Of a DNA stretch of 41,376 nt, positions 1-8,109 are shown one piece after another. The stretch is from Chitinophagales bacterium (lineage in GTDB: Bacteria; Bacteroidota; Bacteroidia; Chitinophagales; JADJOU01): the NCBI GenBank assembly GCA_025455685.1, contig JALOMB010000004.1, forward strand, positions 1 through 41,376, written 5' to 3'. A program made the translations under genes and the position numbers. Under the pieces are notes generated by a model. That model was not told the DNA's origin and searched no databases. It saw nothing but the letters and a program-made list of their open reading frames with translations. Within the stretch, counting starts at the first letter, position 1; each line of letters opens with the position of its first letter.

Positions 1-1
1 A

Positions 2-1084
2 ACTACTAATCCTACACAAGTTTTCTTCGGGATCAAACTAGATGCAGGCGCTACCCTCACGGGAGAAACTGTAACGATAGGCGTAGGGGCTAACAACACT
101 ACCGCCTCTAGCAACGGAGCCAACCAAGAGCACCAAATGTTCCTAATTCCTAGATACTGGAATGTAGAAGGAACGCTCACTGGTACCGCTAGCGTTAGAT
201 TTTTCTACAATCCAAGTGAACTATCGGGAGCAGAGACCGCTAGAAATAACGCATTAGCTGCTTTACAGGCTAGTAATCCTAATACATTTGCTGTAGCTAA
301 TCCAAATGCGGAGTGGTTCAAATCTGTAGGAACTCCTTTTGATGGAGCCTACATTGCCCAAATTCAAGGAAATAAATTCCCTAGCACGGTACAGAAATTT
401 ACGCCTACCTATGGTACACAAAATGGGGTAAGCTATGTAGAACTCTCTGGAATTACATCTTTCTCTGGCGGTACAGGAGGATTTAGCTTCGGGCCTGATA
501 ATGGAAGTGGAGGAAACTCCCTTGATTTAGTTTGGGGTGAAGTCAAAGCCACTGCTACAGAGCATGGTAATAAAATCGAATGGACTACTTATGATGAACG
601 AAACACAGATTATTTCAATATCGAGTATTCTACAGACAATTTAAATTTTACAGAAGTTCAAACTAGAATCCCTGCCAAAGGTTTTTACAGTGGAGAGTCT
701 AAATATGCTACCTATCACAGCTTTAGTGCCAAAGAAGTTATTTATCGTGTAAAACAATACGACAAAGACGGTACTTTTACTCATTCCAAAAAAGTCTCAT
801 TGGCTTCATCCGGTATCATAGCGAAAAATGAATTCAAACTTCAAATCCTTGCTAATCCTATTCAAGGAGATAGACTAAAGATAAGAGTTGAAGGATATCA
901 GATTGGTTCTAATGCTAAAATTACGCTCTATAATCTCATGGGTCAGGAAATTAAATCAGTACAAACAGATTTAACTGAAAATACCGGAGATATAGCCGTG
1001 GATTGCAGTGGTTTAAGCGCTGGCACCTACCTCATGAAGTATTCAGATGGTATCAATCAGTTTACAGACAAGGTGATAAAATAG
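2..1084 (+). CDS. T9SS-sorted surface protein, C-terminal part (5' end outside window)
   Basis: The reading frame is open to the left edge, so the first internal ATG (137) is not the true start. The visible ~360 residues align along their length with the C-terminal third of the next gene: a shared domain with an RYWN motif and an SFSGGTGGFSFGP motif, then a module beginning GNKIEWTTYDERN, then a type A T9SS sorting domain with YNLMGQE and LSAGTYLMKY. Such proteins are exported by Sec and then through the type IX system, where the C-terminal domain is removed or anchored. The ligand or adhesive role cannot be read from this fragment. A strong hairpin terminator follows the stop, so this gene is transcriptionally separate from its downstream paralogue. 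It most likely arose by tandem duplication. Confidence 0.85.
   Translation, partial: TTNPTQVFFGIKLDAGATLTGETVTIGVGANNTTASSNGANQEHQMFLIPRYWNVEGTLTGTASVRFFYNPSELSGAETARNNALAALQASNPNTFAVANPNAEWFKSVGTPFDGAYIAQIQGNKFPSTVQKFTPTYGTQNGVSYVELSGITSFSGGTGGFSFGPDNGSGGNSLDLVWGEVKATATEHGNKIEWTTYDERNTDYFNIEYSTDNLNFTEVQTRIPAKGFYSGESKYATYHSFSAKEVIYRVKQYDKDGTFTHSKKVSLASSGIIAKNEFKLQILANPIQGDRLKIRVEGYQIGSNAKITLYNLMGQEIKSVQTDLTENTGDIAVDCSGLSAGTYLMKYSDGINQFTDKVIK
566..796 (+). repeat. 231-bp coding module, copy 1
   Basis: In-frame 77-codon module from GNKIEW to SKKV, placed just before the T9SS sorting domain. It has the same length as copies at 3491-3721 and 5830-6060. The first motif is WTTYDERNTDYF and the last part carries VKQYDKDG. 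It resembles the beta-sandwich domain that often precedes T9SS signals in Bacteroidota. Confidence 0.8.
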
Positions 1085-1098
1085 AATTTTCTAGTATA

Positions 1099-1131
1099 GC
1101 ATTCGCTTGTGCAAATCAGGCGAATGCCTTT
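1099..1131 (+). terminator. Rho-independent terminator after the first T9SS gene
   Basis: GCATTCGC (1099-1106) pairs perfectly with GCGAATGC (1120-1127). The stem can extend by three more pairs, one of them G-U, to leave a 7-nt loop, and a short T tract follows. It starts 15 nt after the stop codon. Confidence 0.75.
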
Positions 1132-1161
1132 TAAGTATTTTTCTGTCATTTCATCAAATAA

Positions 1162-1194
1162 TTGATGATTATAGATTTTTTATATATAGCTTTG
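1162..1194 (+). promoter_or_regulatory. Bacteroidota-type promoter for the FN3/T9SS gene
   Basis: A TTG at 1162-1164 lies 22 nt before TAGCTTTG at 1187-1194, which fits the TAnnTTTG -7 consensus. The start codon is 25 nt further on at 1220, and a terminator closes the previous gene just upstream. Confidence 0.65.
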
Positions 1195-1219
1195 CTACGT
1201 TTAAAAAACTATAACTATT

Positions 1220-4009
1220 ATGACCTCAAATTTACTAAATGTAAAACAAACCTTCAAAAGTTTTGTTTATTTATTTTTATGCTTCAATGTATTTCTACTT
1301 GCTGCCCAAGTCAACTACACACAAGATTTCGCTGGCGGAATGGCTAGCTGGACTACTACAAATAATGCAAGTAGTGTGCCTGTATTTCAAACAACTTCTA
1401 CGCTTAATTGTGGTGCTACTGCTTCCGTAAGAGGAAATTTAGCCTTTGGTGATGCAGGTACTTTTACCTCTCCTAATTTAGGGACATCCAATGGATTAGC
1501 GATGACACTTAGCTTTCAGTATAAGATTATTGATGCTGGGACCAATGCTGCTACGCTTGCAGCTGATGTAGGTACTATCAATATTCAATATCAAATTGCT
1601 AGTGGCTCTTGGATAACCATAAGATCGATTGACGAATTTAACCATAATCCATCTACTGCATGTGCTACTATTTCTAGAACTTTTACACCACCTGCAGGAG
1701 CTATGGCGATTAGATTTGATGTTACGTCTGGATCTGGGGGCAATAATTTTTATTATTTCGATGAAATTTCTACTTCCCAGCTTCCTACGCCTACATGTTT
1801 CGTTCCACAGAGTGTGGCTGTAGGCTCTATTACCGCAAATACTGCAGCAGTTACTTTTGCAGCACCTGTATCAGGCTCTCCTTCAGCTTATCAGTATGAA
1901 GTTAGAACCTCTGGAGCAGCAGGAAGTGGTGCTACTGGATTAGTTACCTCTAATTCTGTGGCTTCGGTTAGTACTATTTCGCTTACTGGACTCTCTGCTA
2001 ATACTTCTTATCAAGTCTATATGCGATCAGATTGTGGAGGTGGAGATTATTCTAGCTGGACTACTGCAAAATTTTTCTTGACTGCTCAAGATTGTATTCA
2101 GCCTACTGGACTTACTGTAAGTAATATAACCAAAAATGGTGCTCAATTTGATTGGACTTCTTATGGATTACCTACAGGATTTGAATATTCTGTCTCTACT
2201 TCAGCTACTTCACCAACGTCTGGTACATCTACAGGAAGTGCTACTAATTCCTATACGCTAGCAAGTGGACTAACTGCCAATACTAAATATTATGTGTTTG
2301 TAAGAGCAAATTGTTCAGGTGGCTCTAATAGCCCTTGGTCTGAGTCTAATAGCTTCACGACTTTATGTGATGCTACTGCGCTACCTTATAATGAAGACAT
2401 GAGTTCTGCTATTTTGCCTTATATGCCTTCTTGTGTAGTGAATGAAAATGCAAGTGGAAATGCTTGGATTTCCAATAATCCAAATGCTAATGGTTTTACT
2501 ACTACAGCGATGCGTTATAACGCAAATGCGAGTATTGCAAATGCTTGGTTCTTTACACAAGGGTTAAATTTGACTGGTGGTACTAAATACAGAGTTAATT
2601 TCGCTTATGGCTCTAGTGGCTCTAATGAGACACTTCAAGTAGCTTATGGAAGCGATCAAAGCTCAGCAGGAATGGCAAATATAGGGAATTTAACGGTTAA
2701 TCATGACAAAAAAGATACGTTCTTTTATTTTACGCCTGCTTCTTCGGGTACTTTTTATATAGGTTTTCAAGCAACATCTGCTGCTAATGCAGGTTCGCTT
2801 TTCGTAGATGATGTCAAAGTGGATGTGGCTGTTTGTAAAGCTAATACACAAGCAACTGTAGCGGCTAGTTCTCAGACTGAATTAGTCAATCAATGTGAAG
2901 CGGATACAGATGGTTGGATTTATTATTCTCCAAAAAACAATCCAAATCAGTTGATGTTTGGTATCAAAGGTGCTGGTACTGCTGTTATTAAGCCTTCGAT
3001 TACCGTTGGTAGCTTAGTGTCAAAAGAAGCGTCTAATGGATATAGTCAAGAGCACGGAATGTTTTTGATGAAGCGATATTGGAATGCTGAGTTAGTTTCT
3101 GGAAGTATTTCTAATGTAGATATTAGATTTTTTTATGATCCTACTGAGCTTACAGATGCAGAAACGGCTAGAGACAATGCTTTTACCGCTATGAAGAACG
3201 CTAATGCAAACTCTTACTCGGTGAAAAGTGCAGGTGTAGAATGGTTTAAAACCGTAGGAACTCCTTATGATGCAACATTTATGGCTGGAATCTCAGGGAA
3301 TAAATTTCCAAGTGAGGTCCTTAAATTAACAGGTACTACAGGTGTTTTGAATAGTGCTAATTATGTAGATTTCACTGGTATTACCTCATTTAGTGGTGGT
3401 ACAGGAGGATTTAGCTTCGGGCCTACCAATGGCTCTGGAAACTCTTTGGATTTAGTTTGGGGTGAAGTAAAAGCATCTATTTCTGAAAGAGGTAATAAAA
3501 TATCTTGGACTACTTATGATGAGCGAAATACAGATTATTTTAATTTAGAATTTTCTTTGGATAATGTGACTTTCATGGAAGTAGAAACTAAAATCCCTGC
3601 AAAAGGTTACTATAGTGGAGAATCTAAATACGAAGCTTATCATGCTTTGAACGAAAAAGAAATTATTTATCGCGTCAAGCAATATGACAAAGACGGTAAA
3701 TTTTCTTACTCGAAAAAAGTATCTTTGGCTTCTTCTTCGACTGTAGCTTCCAAAGAATTCTCTTTAGATATTCTTGCTAATCCAATTCAAGGAGATCGTT
3801 TGAAAATGAGAATCCACAATCAGCCGATCGGTCATATAGCCAAAGTAAAGCTATATAACCTAATGGGTCAAGAAGTTATCGCTTCTCAGATTGCTTTGAC
3901 TGCACAGACTAGTGATATCGCTTTAGATTGTACTTCGCTTAGTGCAGGTACTTATATGATGAAGTATTCAGATGGTGTCAATCAAATTACTCAGAAAGTT
4001 GTCAGATAA
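1220..4009 (+). CDS. Large secreted FN3-domain protein with T9SS sorting signal
   Basis: 929 residues. Residues 1-29 form a signal peptide (hydrophobic stretch ending LLAAQ). Residues ~30-185 look like a jelly-roll/MAM-like sandwich ending in YYFDEIS. Two fibronectin type III repeats follow (~190-285 and ~290-380; each begins with Cys-x3-Pro or Cys-x2-Pro). A second sandwich resembling the cleaved-adhesin (choice-of-anchor J) type covers ~385-545 and ends in LFVDDVKV. Residues ~545-750 match the upstream partial gene, ~757-834 are the shared 77-residue module, and the last ~85 are a type A T9SS domain (YNLMGQE, LSAGTYMMKY). The make-up fits a surface adhesin or matrix component; no catalytic site is visible. 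It has its own promoter and terminator, so it is probably monocistronic. Confidence 0.88.
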   Translation: MTSNLLNVKQTFKSFVYLFLCFNVFLLAAQVNYTQDFAGGMASWTTTNNASSVPVFQTTSTLNCGATASVRGNLAFGDAGTFTSPNLGTSNGLAMTLSFQYKIIDAGTNAATLAADVGTINIQYQIASGSWITIRSIDEFNHNPSTACATISRTFTPPAGAMAIRFDVTSGSGGNNFYYFDEISTSQLPTPTCFVPQSVAVGSITANTAAVTFAAPVSGSPSAYQYEVRTSGAAGSGATGLVTSNSVASVSTISLTGLSANTSYQVYMRSDCGGGDYSSWTTAKFFLTAQDCIQPTGLTVSNITKNGAQFDWTSYGLPTGFEYSVSTSATSPTSGTSTGSATNSYTLASGLTANTKYYVFVRANCSGGSNSPWSESNSFTTLCDATALPYNEDMSSAILPYMPSCVVNENASGNAWISNNPNANGFTTTAMRYNANASIANAWFFTQGLNLTGGTKYRVNFAYGSSGSNETLQVAYGSDQSSAGMANIGNLTVNHDKKDTFFYFTPASSGTFYIGFQATSAANAGSLFVDDVKVDVAVCKANTQATVAASSQTELVNQCEADTDGWIYYSPKNNPNQLMFGIKGAGTAVIKPSITVGSLVSKEASNGYSQEHGMFLMKRYWNAELVSGSISNVDIRFFYDPTELTDAETARDNAFTAMKNANANSYSVKSAGVEWFKTVGTPYDATFMAGISGNKFPSEVLKLTGTTGVLNSANYVDFTGITSFSGGTGGFSFGPTNGSGNSLDLVWGEVKASISERGNKISWTTYDERNTDYFNLEFSLDNVTFMEVETKIPAKGYYSGESKYEAYHALNEKEIIYRVKQYDKDGKFSYSKKVSLASSSTVASKEFSLDILANPIQGDRLKMRIHNQPIGHIAKVKLYNLMGQEVIASQIALTAQTSDIALDCTSLSAGTYMMKYSDGVNQITQKVVR
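3491..3721 (+). repeat. 231-bp coding module, copy 2
   Basis: Same length and position relative to the sorting domain as copies 1 and 3. Against copy 3 it contains long exactly identical DNA runs, including about 35 nt around the codons for YHALNEKEIIYR. Confidence 0.8.
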
Positions 4010-4030
4010 TATAGTTTTTTCATAATTTTT

Positions 4031-4064
4031 AAATCCATTTGTTTCGGCAAATGGATTTTTTTTT
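4031..4064 (+). terminator. Rho-independent terminator after the FN3/T9SS gene
   Basis: AAATCCATTTG (4031-4041) pairs perfectly with CAAATGGATTT (4048-4058) around a 6-nt TTTCGG loop, and the T tract runs to 4064. The hairpin starts 22 nt after the stop codon. Confidence 0.85.
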
Positions 4065-4092
4065 GATTAATTTTTTTGTATTATTTTTGTTT

Positions 4093-4100
4093 TATTTTTG
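4093..4100 (+). promoter_or_regulatory. -7 promoter box for the collar-like gene
   Basis: TATTTTTG fits TAnnTTTG and lies 27 nt before the ATG at 4128. No TTG sits at the usual distance upstream (the nearest are 14 and 27 nt away), so the -33 element is uncertain. Confidence 0.45.
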
Positions 4101-4127
4101 CGTTCCTATAATTATAAATTTAATCCG

Positions 4128-4958
4128 ATGAAATTAATATATATATGTTTTTGTGTTTTATTTCAGAGTTTACTTGTAGCGCAAGTTGGAATTGGTACTA
4201 CATCACCCGATAATTCAAGCGAATTAGAGATTAAAAGCTCTAATAGAGGTCTTCTAATCCCAAGAATGACTGCTGCTCAGCGAAATGCTATAGGCTCACC
4301 TGCGGATGGATTGCTCGTGTATCAAACGGATGGTAGCAAAGGATTGTATATGTTTGTAACCAATGTTTGGGTCGAGCTAAAGCCCGCTTCAACACAAGTC
4401 GGAGATATCAAACAAGGCGCACAAAATTCAGACCACAATGGCTGGGTAAAAATGGATGGTAGAGCTTTAACTAGTTTAACCCCAACACAAATTGCTGCGG
4501 CTATGTCACTAGGCATGACGACTAATTTACCAGATGCTACTGATAGAGTTGTCAAACAAAATGGGACTACACTACAATTAGGTGGAAACAATTCAGTAAC
4601 CCTATCTCAGTCCAATTTACCCAATATAAACCTCAGCGCAACTACGTCAACATCAGGAAATCATACGCACGGAGCTAGCTCAAGCTGGACAGGTGGACAC
4701 AATCATGGCTTTAATGATAGAGGTCGTGGAGGTACAGTTTGGATTACTCCTTTAAATTGGTGGGGTACAGGATTGGCTAGAGATTTGGATGGATGGGATA
4801 ATACATCATGGAATGGAGATCATAGTCATACGATTACAGTCGATCAAGCAGGGTCTCATAACCATACAGTTATTACGCCTTTGGGAGGGAGTGCTTCACC
4901 ACTTTCTGTAAGAGATGCGTGGATTTCAGCCAATACATTTATTTATTTAGGTCAATAA
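4128..4958 (+). CDS. Secreted phage-tail-collar-like protein
   Basis: 276 residues from the ATG at 4128, chosen because it starts directly at a signal peptide ([19 protein letters not shown]); a TTG at 4098 overlaps the predicted promoter. After the signal comes [16 protein letters not shown] and [12 protein letters not shown], the standard N-terminal segment of many secreted Bacteroidota fibre-like proteins. A collar-like domain follows ([30 protein letters not shown]). Histidine pairs recur: HTHG, HNHG, HSHT and HNHT, a pattern used for metal-bound trimeric tips in tail fibres. The protein ends NTFIYLGQ, as family members do, and has no T9SS domain. One base separates its stop from the next T9SS gene, so the two are probably co-transcribed. 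Its role is unknown; a trimeric surface fibre is an inference. Confidence 0.75.
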   Translation: MKLIYICFCVLFQSLLVAQVGIGTTSPDNSSELEIKSSNRGLLIPRMTAAQRNAIGSPADGLLVYQTDGSKGLYMFVTNVWVELKPASTQVGDIKQGAQNSDHNGWVKMDGRALTSLTPTQIAAAMSLGMTTNLPDATDRVVKQNGTTLQLGGNNSVTLSQSNLPNINLSATTSTSGNHTHGASSSWTGGHNHGFNDRGRGGTVWITPLNWWGTGLARDLDGWDNTSWNGDHSHTITVDQAGSHNHTVITPLGGSASPLSVRDAWISANTFIYLGQ

Positions 4959-4959
4959 A

Positions 4960-6354
4960 ATGAAACAATTTTTTGTTTTTTTGTTATTTCTGCCTTTTTG
5001 GGCTATAAGTCAGCTTTGGATACCTAATTCTTCCACGGTCGCTATAGCTGGCAATTCTGTATTAGCGAGTAAATATGAAACACAAATTATAGATAGCATT
5101 CATCCTTTAATGAACTCTGGCTATTTGCATTTAAATGCAACCCAAAGGCAGTTTTTAGCCCTCAAATTCGCTCCAAAATTATCTATAAATAATGTGAGCC
5201 ATGTAGAGCTTATTCAAAATTCGATGCAGCTCAGAGATAGCTTGCATTTACAAGCTGGGATTTTGAAGACAAATGGGTTTTCGGTCGATATGCTTCAAGG
5301 CAGTGTTATAAGAGGAAATTTCGGCAATTCAACTCATGTGGAAGGCTTTTTAGGCAAATATGGACAAACAGCCTTTAATTTTCCAATGGGGCATCAAGGC
5401 TATTATGCCCCAATTGAGATTTCAGCGCCTAGCAATCCTTTAGATTTTTTTCGAGCGCATTATCGACATGAATCACCTGACGTAGCAGGCTTTTTTAGAA
5501 ATCAAATTTTAGCTACCTTAAGACATGTAAGCAATGTGGAATATTGGGAGTTAGAAAGAATTCATGGTACAAGCTCCGTAATGGTCTCCTTGAGCTATGA
5601 TAGTATTCGAAGTGGCGGCATTTCAGATGTTGCTAACCTTTTGATAGCAAAGTGGGATGGCTCACTATGGATAGACTTAGGTGGCGTACCTAGTAGTTTG
5701 AATGCTGCAAGTGGTTGGATTGCATCACCTGTACTCAGCAGTTTTGGACCATTAACGCTAGGAAGTTTGAACGCTTTTAATCCTTTGCCGCTTATATTCA
5801 AGCATGTAGCTGCTTCTAGAACTGAGCTTGGCAATAAAATTGAATGGACTACTTATGATGAGCAAAACACAGAATATTTCAATATAGAATTTTCTTTGGA
5901 TAATGCGACTTTCCTAGAAGTAGAGACTAAGATTCCAGCCAAAGGCTTTTATAGTGGTGAGGCGAAATATGAGGCATATCATGCTTTGAACGAAAAAGAA
6001 ATTATTTATCGTGTAAAGCAATACGACAAAGACGGTAATTTTTCTTACTCAAAAAAAGTACTTTTATCTGATGAAATAGTATTGAATCCTGAGTCTTTTT
6101 CTATTGAAATACTAGAAAATCCAATTAAATCTTCTTTCTTGACTTTTCAAGTTTTAGGAATTGCGCAGCCCACAGAAGCCAAAATTCAAATCTATAATTT
6201 GCTTGGGAAGTTAGTTTTTGAATCGTCTTTTGACATTAACCCAAATGAAAAACACGCTATAGATGTAGCAAATTTATCTAGTGGAATGTATATGATGAAC
6301 TATCACGATGCGCATCATAAGAAATCTATAAAGTTTATTAAAAGTAATTTTTAA
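4960..6354 (+). CDS. Secreted protein with shared module and T9SS sorting domain
   Basis: 464 residues. The signal peptide is residues 1-18 (ends FWAISQ). The unique region of ~270 residues has no motif I recognise; it contains an HVEGFLGKYG stretch, an FPMGHQGYYAP stretch and a beta-rich part ending SSFGPLTLGSL, similar to segments of other Bacteroidota surface proteins that end in T9SS signals. Residues ~291-367 are the 77-residue module shared with the two upstream T9SS genes, followed by a type A sorting domain (YNLLGKLVFES, LSSGMYMMNY). Its start lies one base after the collar-like gene, which suggests that the two products act together on the cell surface. No terminator hairpin is evident after the stop. 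Confidence 0.8.
   Translation: MKQFFVFLLFLPFWAISQLWIPNSSTVAIAGNSVLASKYETQIIDSIHPLMNSGYLHLNATQRQFLALKFAPKLSINNVSHVELIQNSMQLRDSLHLQAGILKTNGFSVDMLQGSVIRGNFGNSTHVEGFLGKYGQTAFNFPMGHQGYYAPIEISAPSNPLDFFRAHYRHESPDVAGFFRNQILATLRHVSNVEYWELERIHGTSSVMVSLSYDSIRSGGISDVANLLIAKWDGSLWIDLGGVPSSLNAASGWIASPVLSSFGPLTLGSLNAFNPLPLIFKHVAASRTELGNKIEWTTYDEQNTEYFNIEFSLDNATFLEVETKIPAKGFYSGEAKYEAYHALNEKEIIYRVKQYDKDGNFSYSKKVLLSDEIVLNPESFSIEILENPIKSSFLTFQVLGIAQPTEAKIQIYNLLGKLVFESSFDINPNEKHAIDVANLSSGMYMMNYHDAHHKKSIKFIKSNF
5830..6060 (+). repeat. 231-bp coding module, copy 3
   Basis: Third in-frame copy, in a protein whose N-terminal part is unrelated to the other two carriers. It is closest to copy 2, with shared identical runs such as the codons for EFSLDN and YHALNEKEIIYR. 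Confidence 0.8.
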
Positions 6355-6384
6355 GCTTAATAATTCTGTATAATTTTTTTTTAG

Positions 6385-6392
6385 TATCTTTG
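6385..6392 (+). promoter_or_regulatory. -7 promoter box for udk
   Basis: TATCTTTG fits TAnnTTTG and is 20 nt before the udk ATG at 6413. No clear TTG lies at the expected upstream distance. Confidence 0.5.
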
Positions 6393-6412
6393 TACACAAA
6401 TCTCAGAAAGTC

Positions 6413-7033
6413 ATGATTATAGGTATTGCAGGAGGCACGGGTTCAGGAAAAACAACCGTAGTCAAGAAAATCATGGCACATTTCAAAGATGAAGGAGTAT
6501 CATTGATATCTCAAGATAATTATTATAGAGATAATGGACATTTAAGCATTGAAGAAAAAAAAGCTATAAATTTTGATCACCCTGAATCCTTAGAATTTGA
6601 GTTGCTTACACAGCATATTCAAATGCTCAAATCAGGTCGGACTATTGCACAGCCACTATATGATTATACGACATGTAGTAGATTAAATAAAGTTAAATCA
6701 ATAAATTCAAACAAAGTTATTTTAGTAGAAGGAATTTTGATTTTCACCTGCAAAGAACTTAGGGATTTGTTAGATATCAAAATTTTCGTGGAAGCTCCTG
6801 ATGATGAGCGACTGATTAGAGTGATAGAGCGAGATATACGAGAGCGCAATCGCGATGTTACAGAGGTTTTAAGTCGATATCTTCATACGGTTAAGCCCAT
6901 GCATGACTTATTTATAGAGCCTTCTAAGAAGTTTGCCGATATTATTTTACCAATTGGTGGAAACAATAAAGTAGCTATCAAAATGATCATTGATTTAATA
7001 GATACCAAAATTCAAAAAAGCCTTCAATCATGA
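6413..7033 (+). CDS. udk: Uridine kinase
   Basis: 206 residues, the usual length. This is the pyrimidine-salvage kinase that phosphorylates uridine and cytidine using ATP or GTP. The P-loop GGTGSGKTT is at residues 7-15. Family motifs follow in order: SQDNYYRD, NFDHPESLEF, QPLYDY, VILVEGILIF and RDIRERNRDV. The start ATG is the first in the frame and sits 20 nt after a TATCTTTG box. The stop overlaps the next gene's start (ATGA), so udk and the epimerase are translationally coupled, although no metabolic link between them is obvious. Confidence 0.95.
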   Translation: MIIGIAGGTGSGKTTVVKKIMAHFKDEGVSLISQDNYYRDNGHLSIEEKKAINFDHPESLEFELLTQHIQMLKSGRTIAQPLYDYTTCSRLNKVKSINSNKVILVEGILIFTCKELRDLLDIKIFVEAPDDERLIRVIERDIRERNRDVTEVLSRYLHTVKPMHDLFIEPSKKFADIILPIGGNNKVAIKMIIDLIDTKIQKSLQS

Positions 7034-8025
7034 GTCAAGTAGTCGCTATTACAGGAGCAAATGGATTTGTAGGCTCACATCTAGCAACACAACTCCTCGA
7101 AGAAGGTTACGAAGTACATTGTATTGTTAGAAAAGGCAGTAATATTAATGCTTTAAAAGATTTAAATTGTACGATACACCCAATAGGCTTGTTAGACACA
7201 GATGCTTTGGTTTCTTTGTTTAAGCAATATAATATTACTTGGATTTTTCATCTTGCAGGTACGGTCAAGGCCCTCAAGCTCGATGATTATATCTCTGGCA
7301 ATGTCACGCCTACAGAAAATATTCTGAAAGCTGCCTCGCAAGTATCGAATATTCAGAAAATAGTCATGACATCTTCCCTCGCAGCTACCGCTCCTACGAC
7401 TGTAGGCAAACCAAATGATGAAAATGTGGAAAACAAACCGTTGACTGATTATGGTCGTTCGAAAGTAATGCAAGAAGAATTAGCAAAACAATATTTTGAC
7501 ACATTAAATATCACAATAGTTAGGCCTCCTGTGGTATATGGCGAGCGAGATACAGAAGTTCTTTTGTTTTTTCAAACCGTAAAAAAGGGAATTTTACCAC
7601 TTATAGGAAAAGAAAATCAAAGCTTATCTTTGGTCTATGTTGGAGATTTGGTCAGAGGTCTTATTGATGCAGCGGTTAATTCACAAATTACCAAAAGTCA
7701 AACCTATTTTCTCGGAGGACATCAAGATGAGTATTTGTGGAAAGATATCGCGGATATTGTATCTCAGACTTTTGGTAAGTCTTATTTCACGATACGTGTC
7801 CCTAAGTTTTTAGTTCATTATATCGCAGGAATATCCGAATTCATAGCTAAAATAATGGGAAAGGTCGCTATACTCAACCGACAAAAAGCGGATGAAATGG
7901 TATGTCCTTCTTGGTCTTGCACTTCAGCCAAAGCCAATAGAGACTTTGGCTATACCCCAAAAATGTCTTTGCAAGAAGGCTTGACTAAAACCTTAGCTTG
8001 GTATCGAAATCATCAATGGATGTAA
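7030..8025 (+). CDS. NAD-dependent epimerase/dehydratase (extended SDR)
   Basis: 331 residues. A Rossmann glycine motif, TGANGFVGSHL, lies at residues 8-18. The catalytic pair is Tyr141 and Lys145 (YGRSK), with the SSLAAT serine segment before it and VRPPVVYGERD after it. The layout is that of extended SDRs such as nucleotide-sugar epimerases, dihydroflavonol-reductase-like and 3-beta-HSD-like enzymes. The substrate cannot be assigned. There is no signal peptide, so the enzyme is cytoplasmic. It overlaps udk by 4 nt and is followed by an 84-nt gap holding the promoter of the ABC pair. Confidence 0.85.
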   Translation: MSQVVAITGANGFVGSHLATQLLEEGYEVHCIVRKGSNINALKDLNCTIHPIGLLDTDALVSLFKQYNITWIFHLAGTVKALKLDDYISGNVTPTENILKAASQVSNIQKIVMTSSLAATAPTTVGKPNDENVENKPLTDYGRSKVMQEELAKQYFDTLNITIVRPPVVYGERDTEVLLFFQTVKKGILPLIGKENQSLSLVYVGDLVRGLIDAAVNSQITKSQTYFLGGHQDEYLWKDIADIVSQTFGKSYFTIRVPKFLVHYIAGISEFIAKIMGKVAILNRQKADEMVCPSWSCTSAKANRDFGYTPKMSLQEGLTKTLAWYRNHQWM

Positions 8026-8084
8026 TTTTTTTGACTTGTTCAATTTGTATTTAAAATTAAATCAGTAAAATAAGAAAAAAAGTA

Positions 8085-8092
8085 TATTTTTG
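8085..8092 (+). promoter_or_regulatory. -7 promoter box for the ABC exporter pair
   Basis: TATTTTTG fits TAnnTTTG and lies 17 nt before the ATG at 8110. No properly spaced TTG is seen. Confidence 0.45.
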
Positions 8093-8109
8093 GCGGTATT
8101 TAAGCCTTC

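Noticed and set aside
4098-4127. TTG start giving a ten-residue extension of the collar-like protein
   Set aside because: It overlaps the -7 promoter box, and the ATG at 4128 begins directly with a signal peptide.
4128-4958. Prophage remnant, because of the tail-collar fold
   Set aside because: No capsid, terminase, integrase or lysis genes are present, and the protein has a Sec signal with a standard Bacteroidota secreted N terminus.
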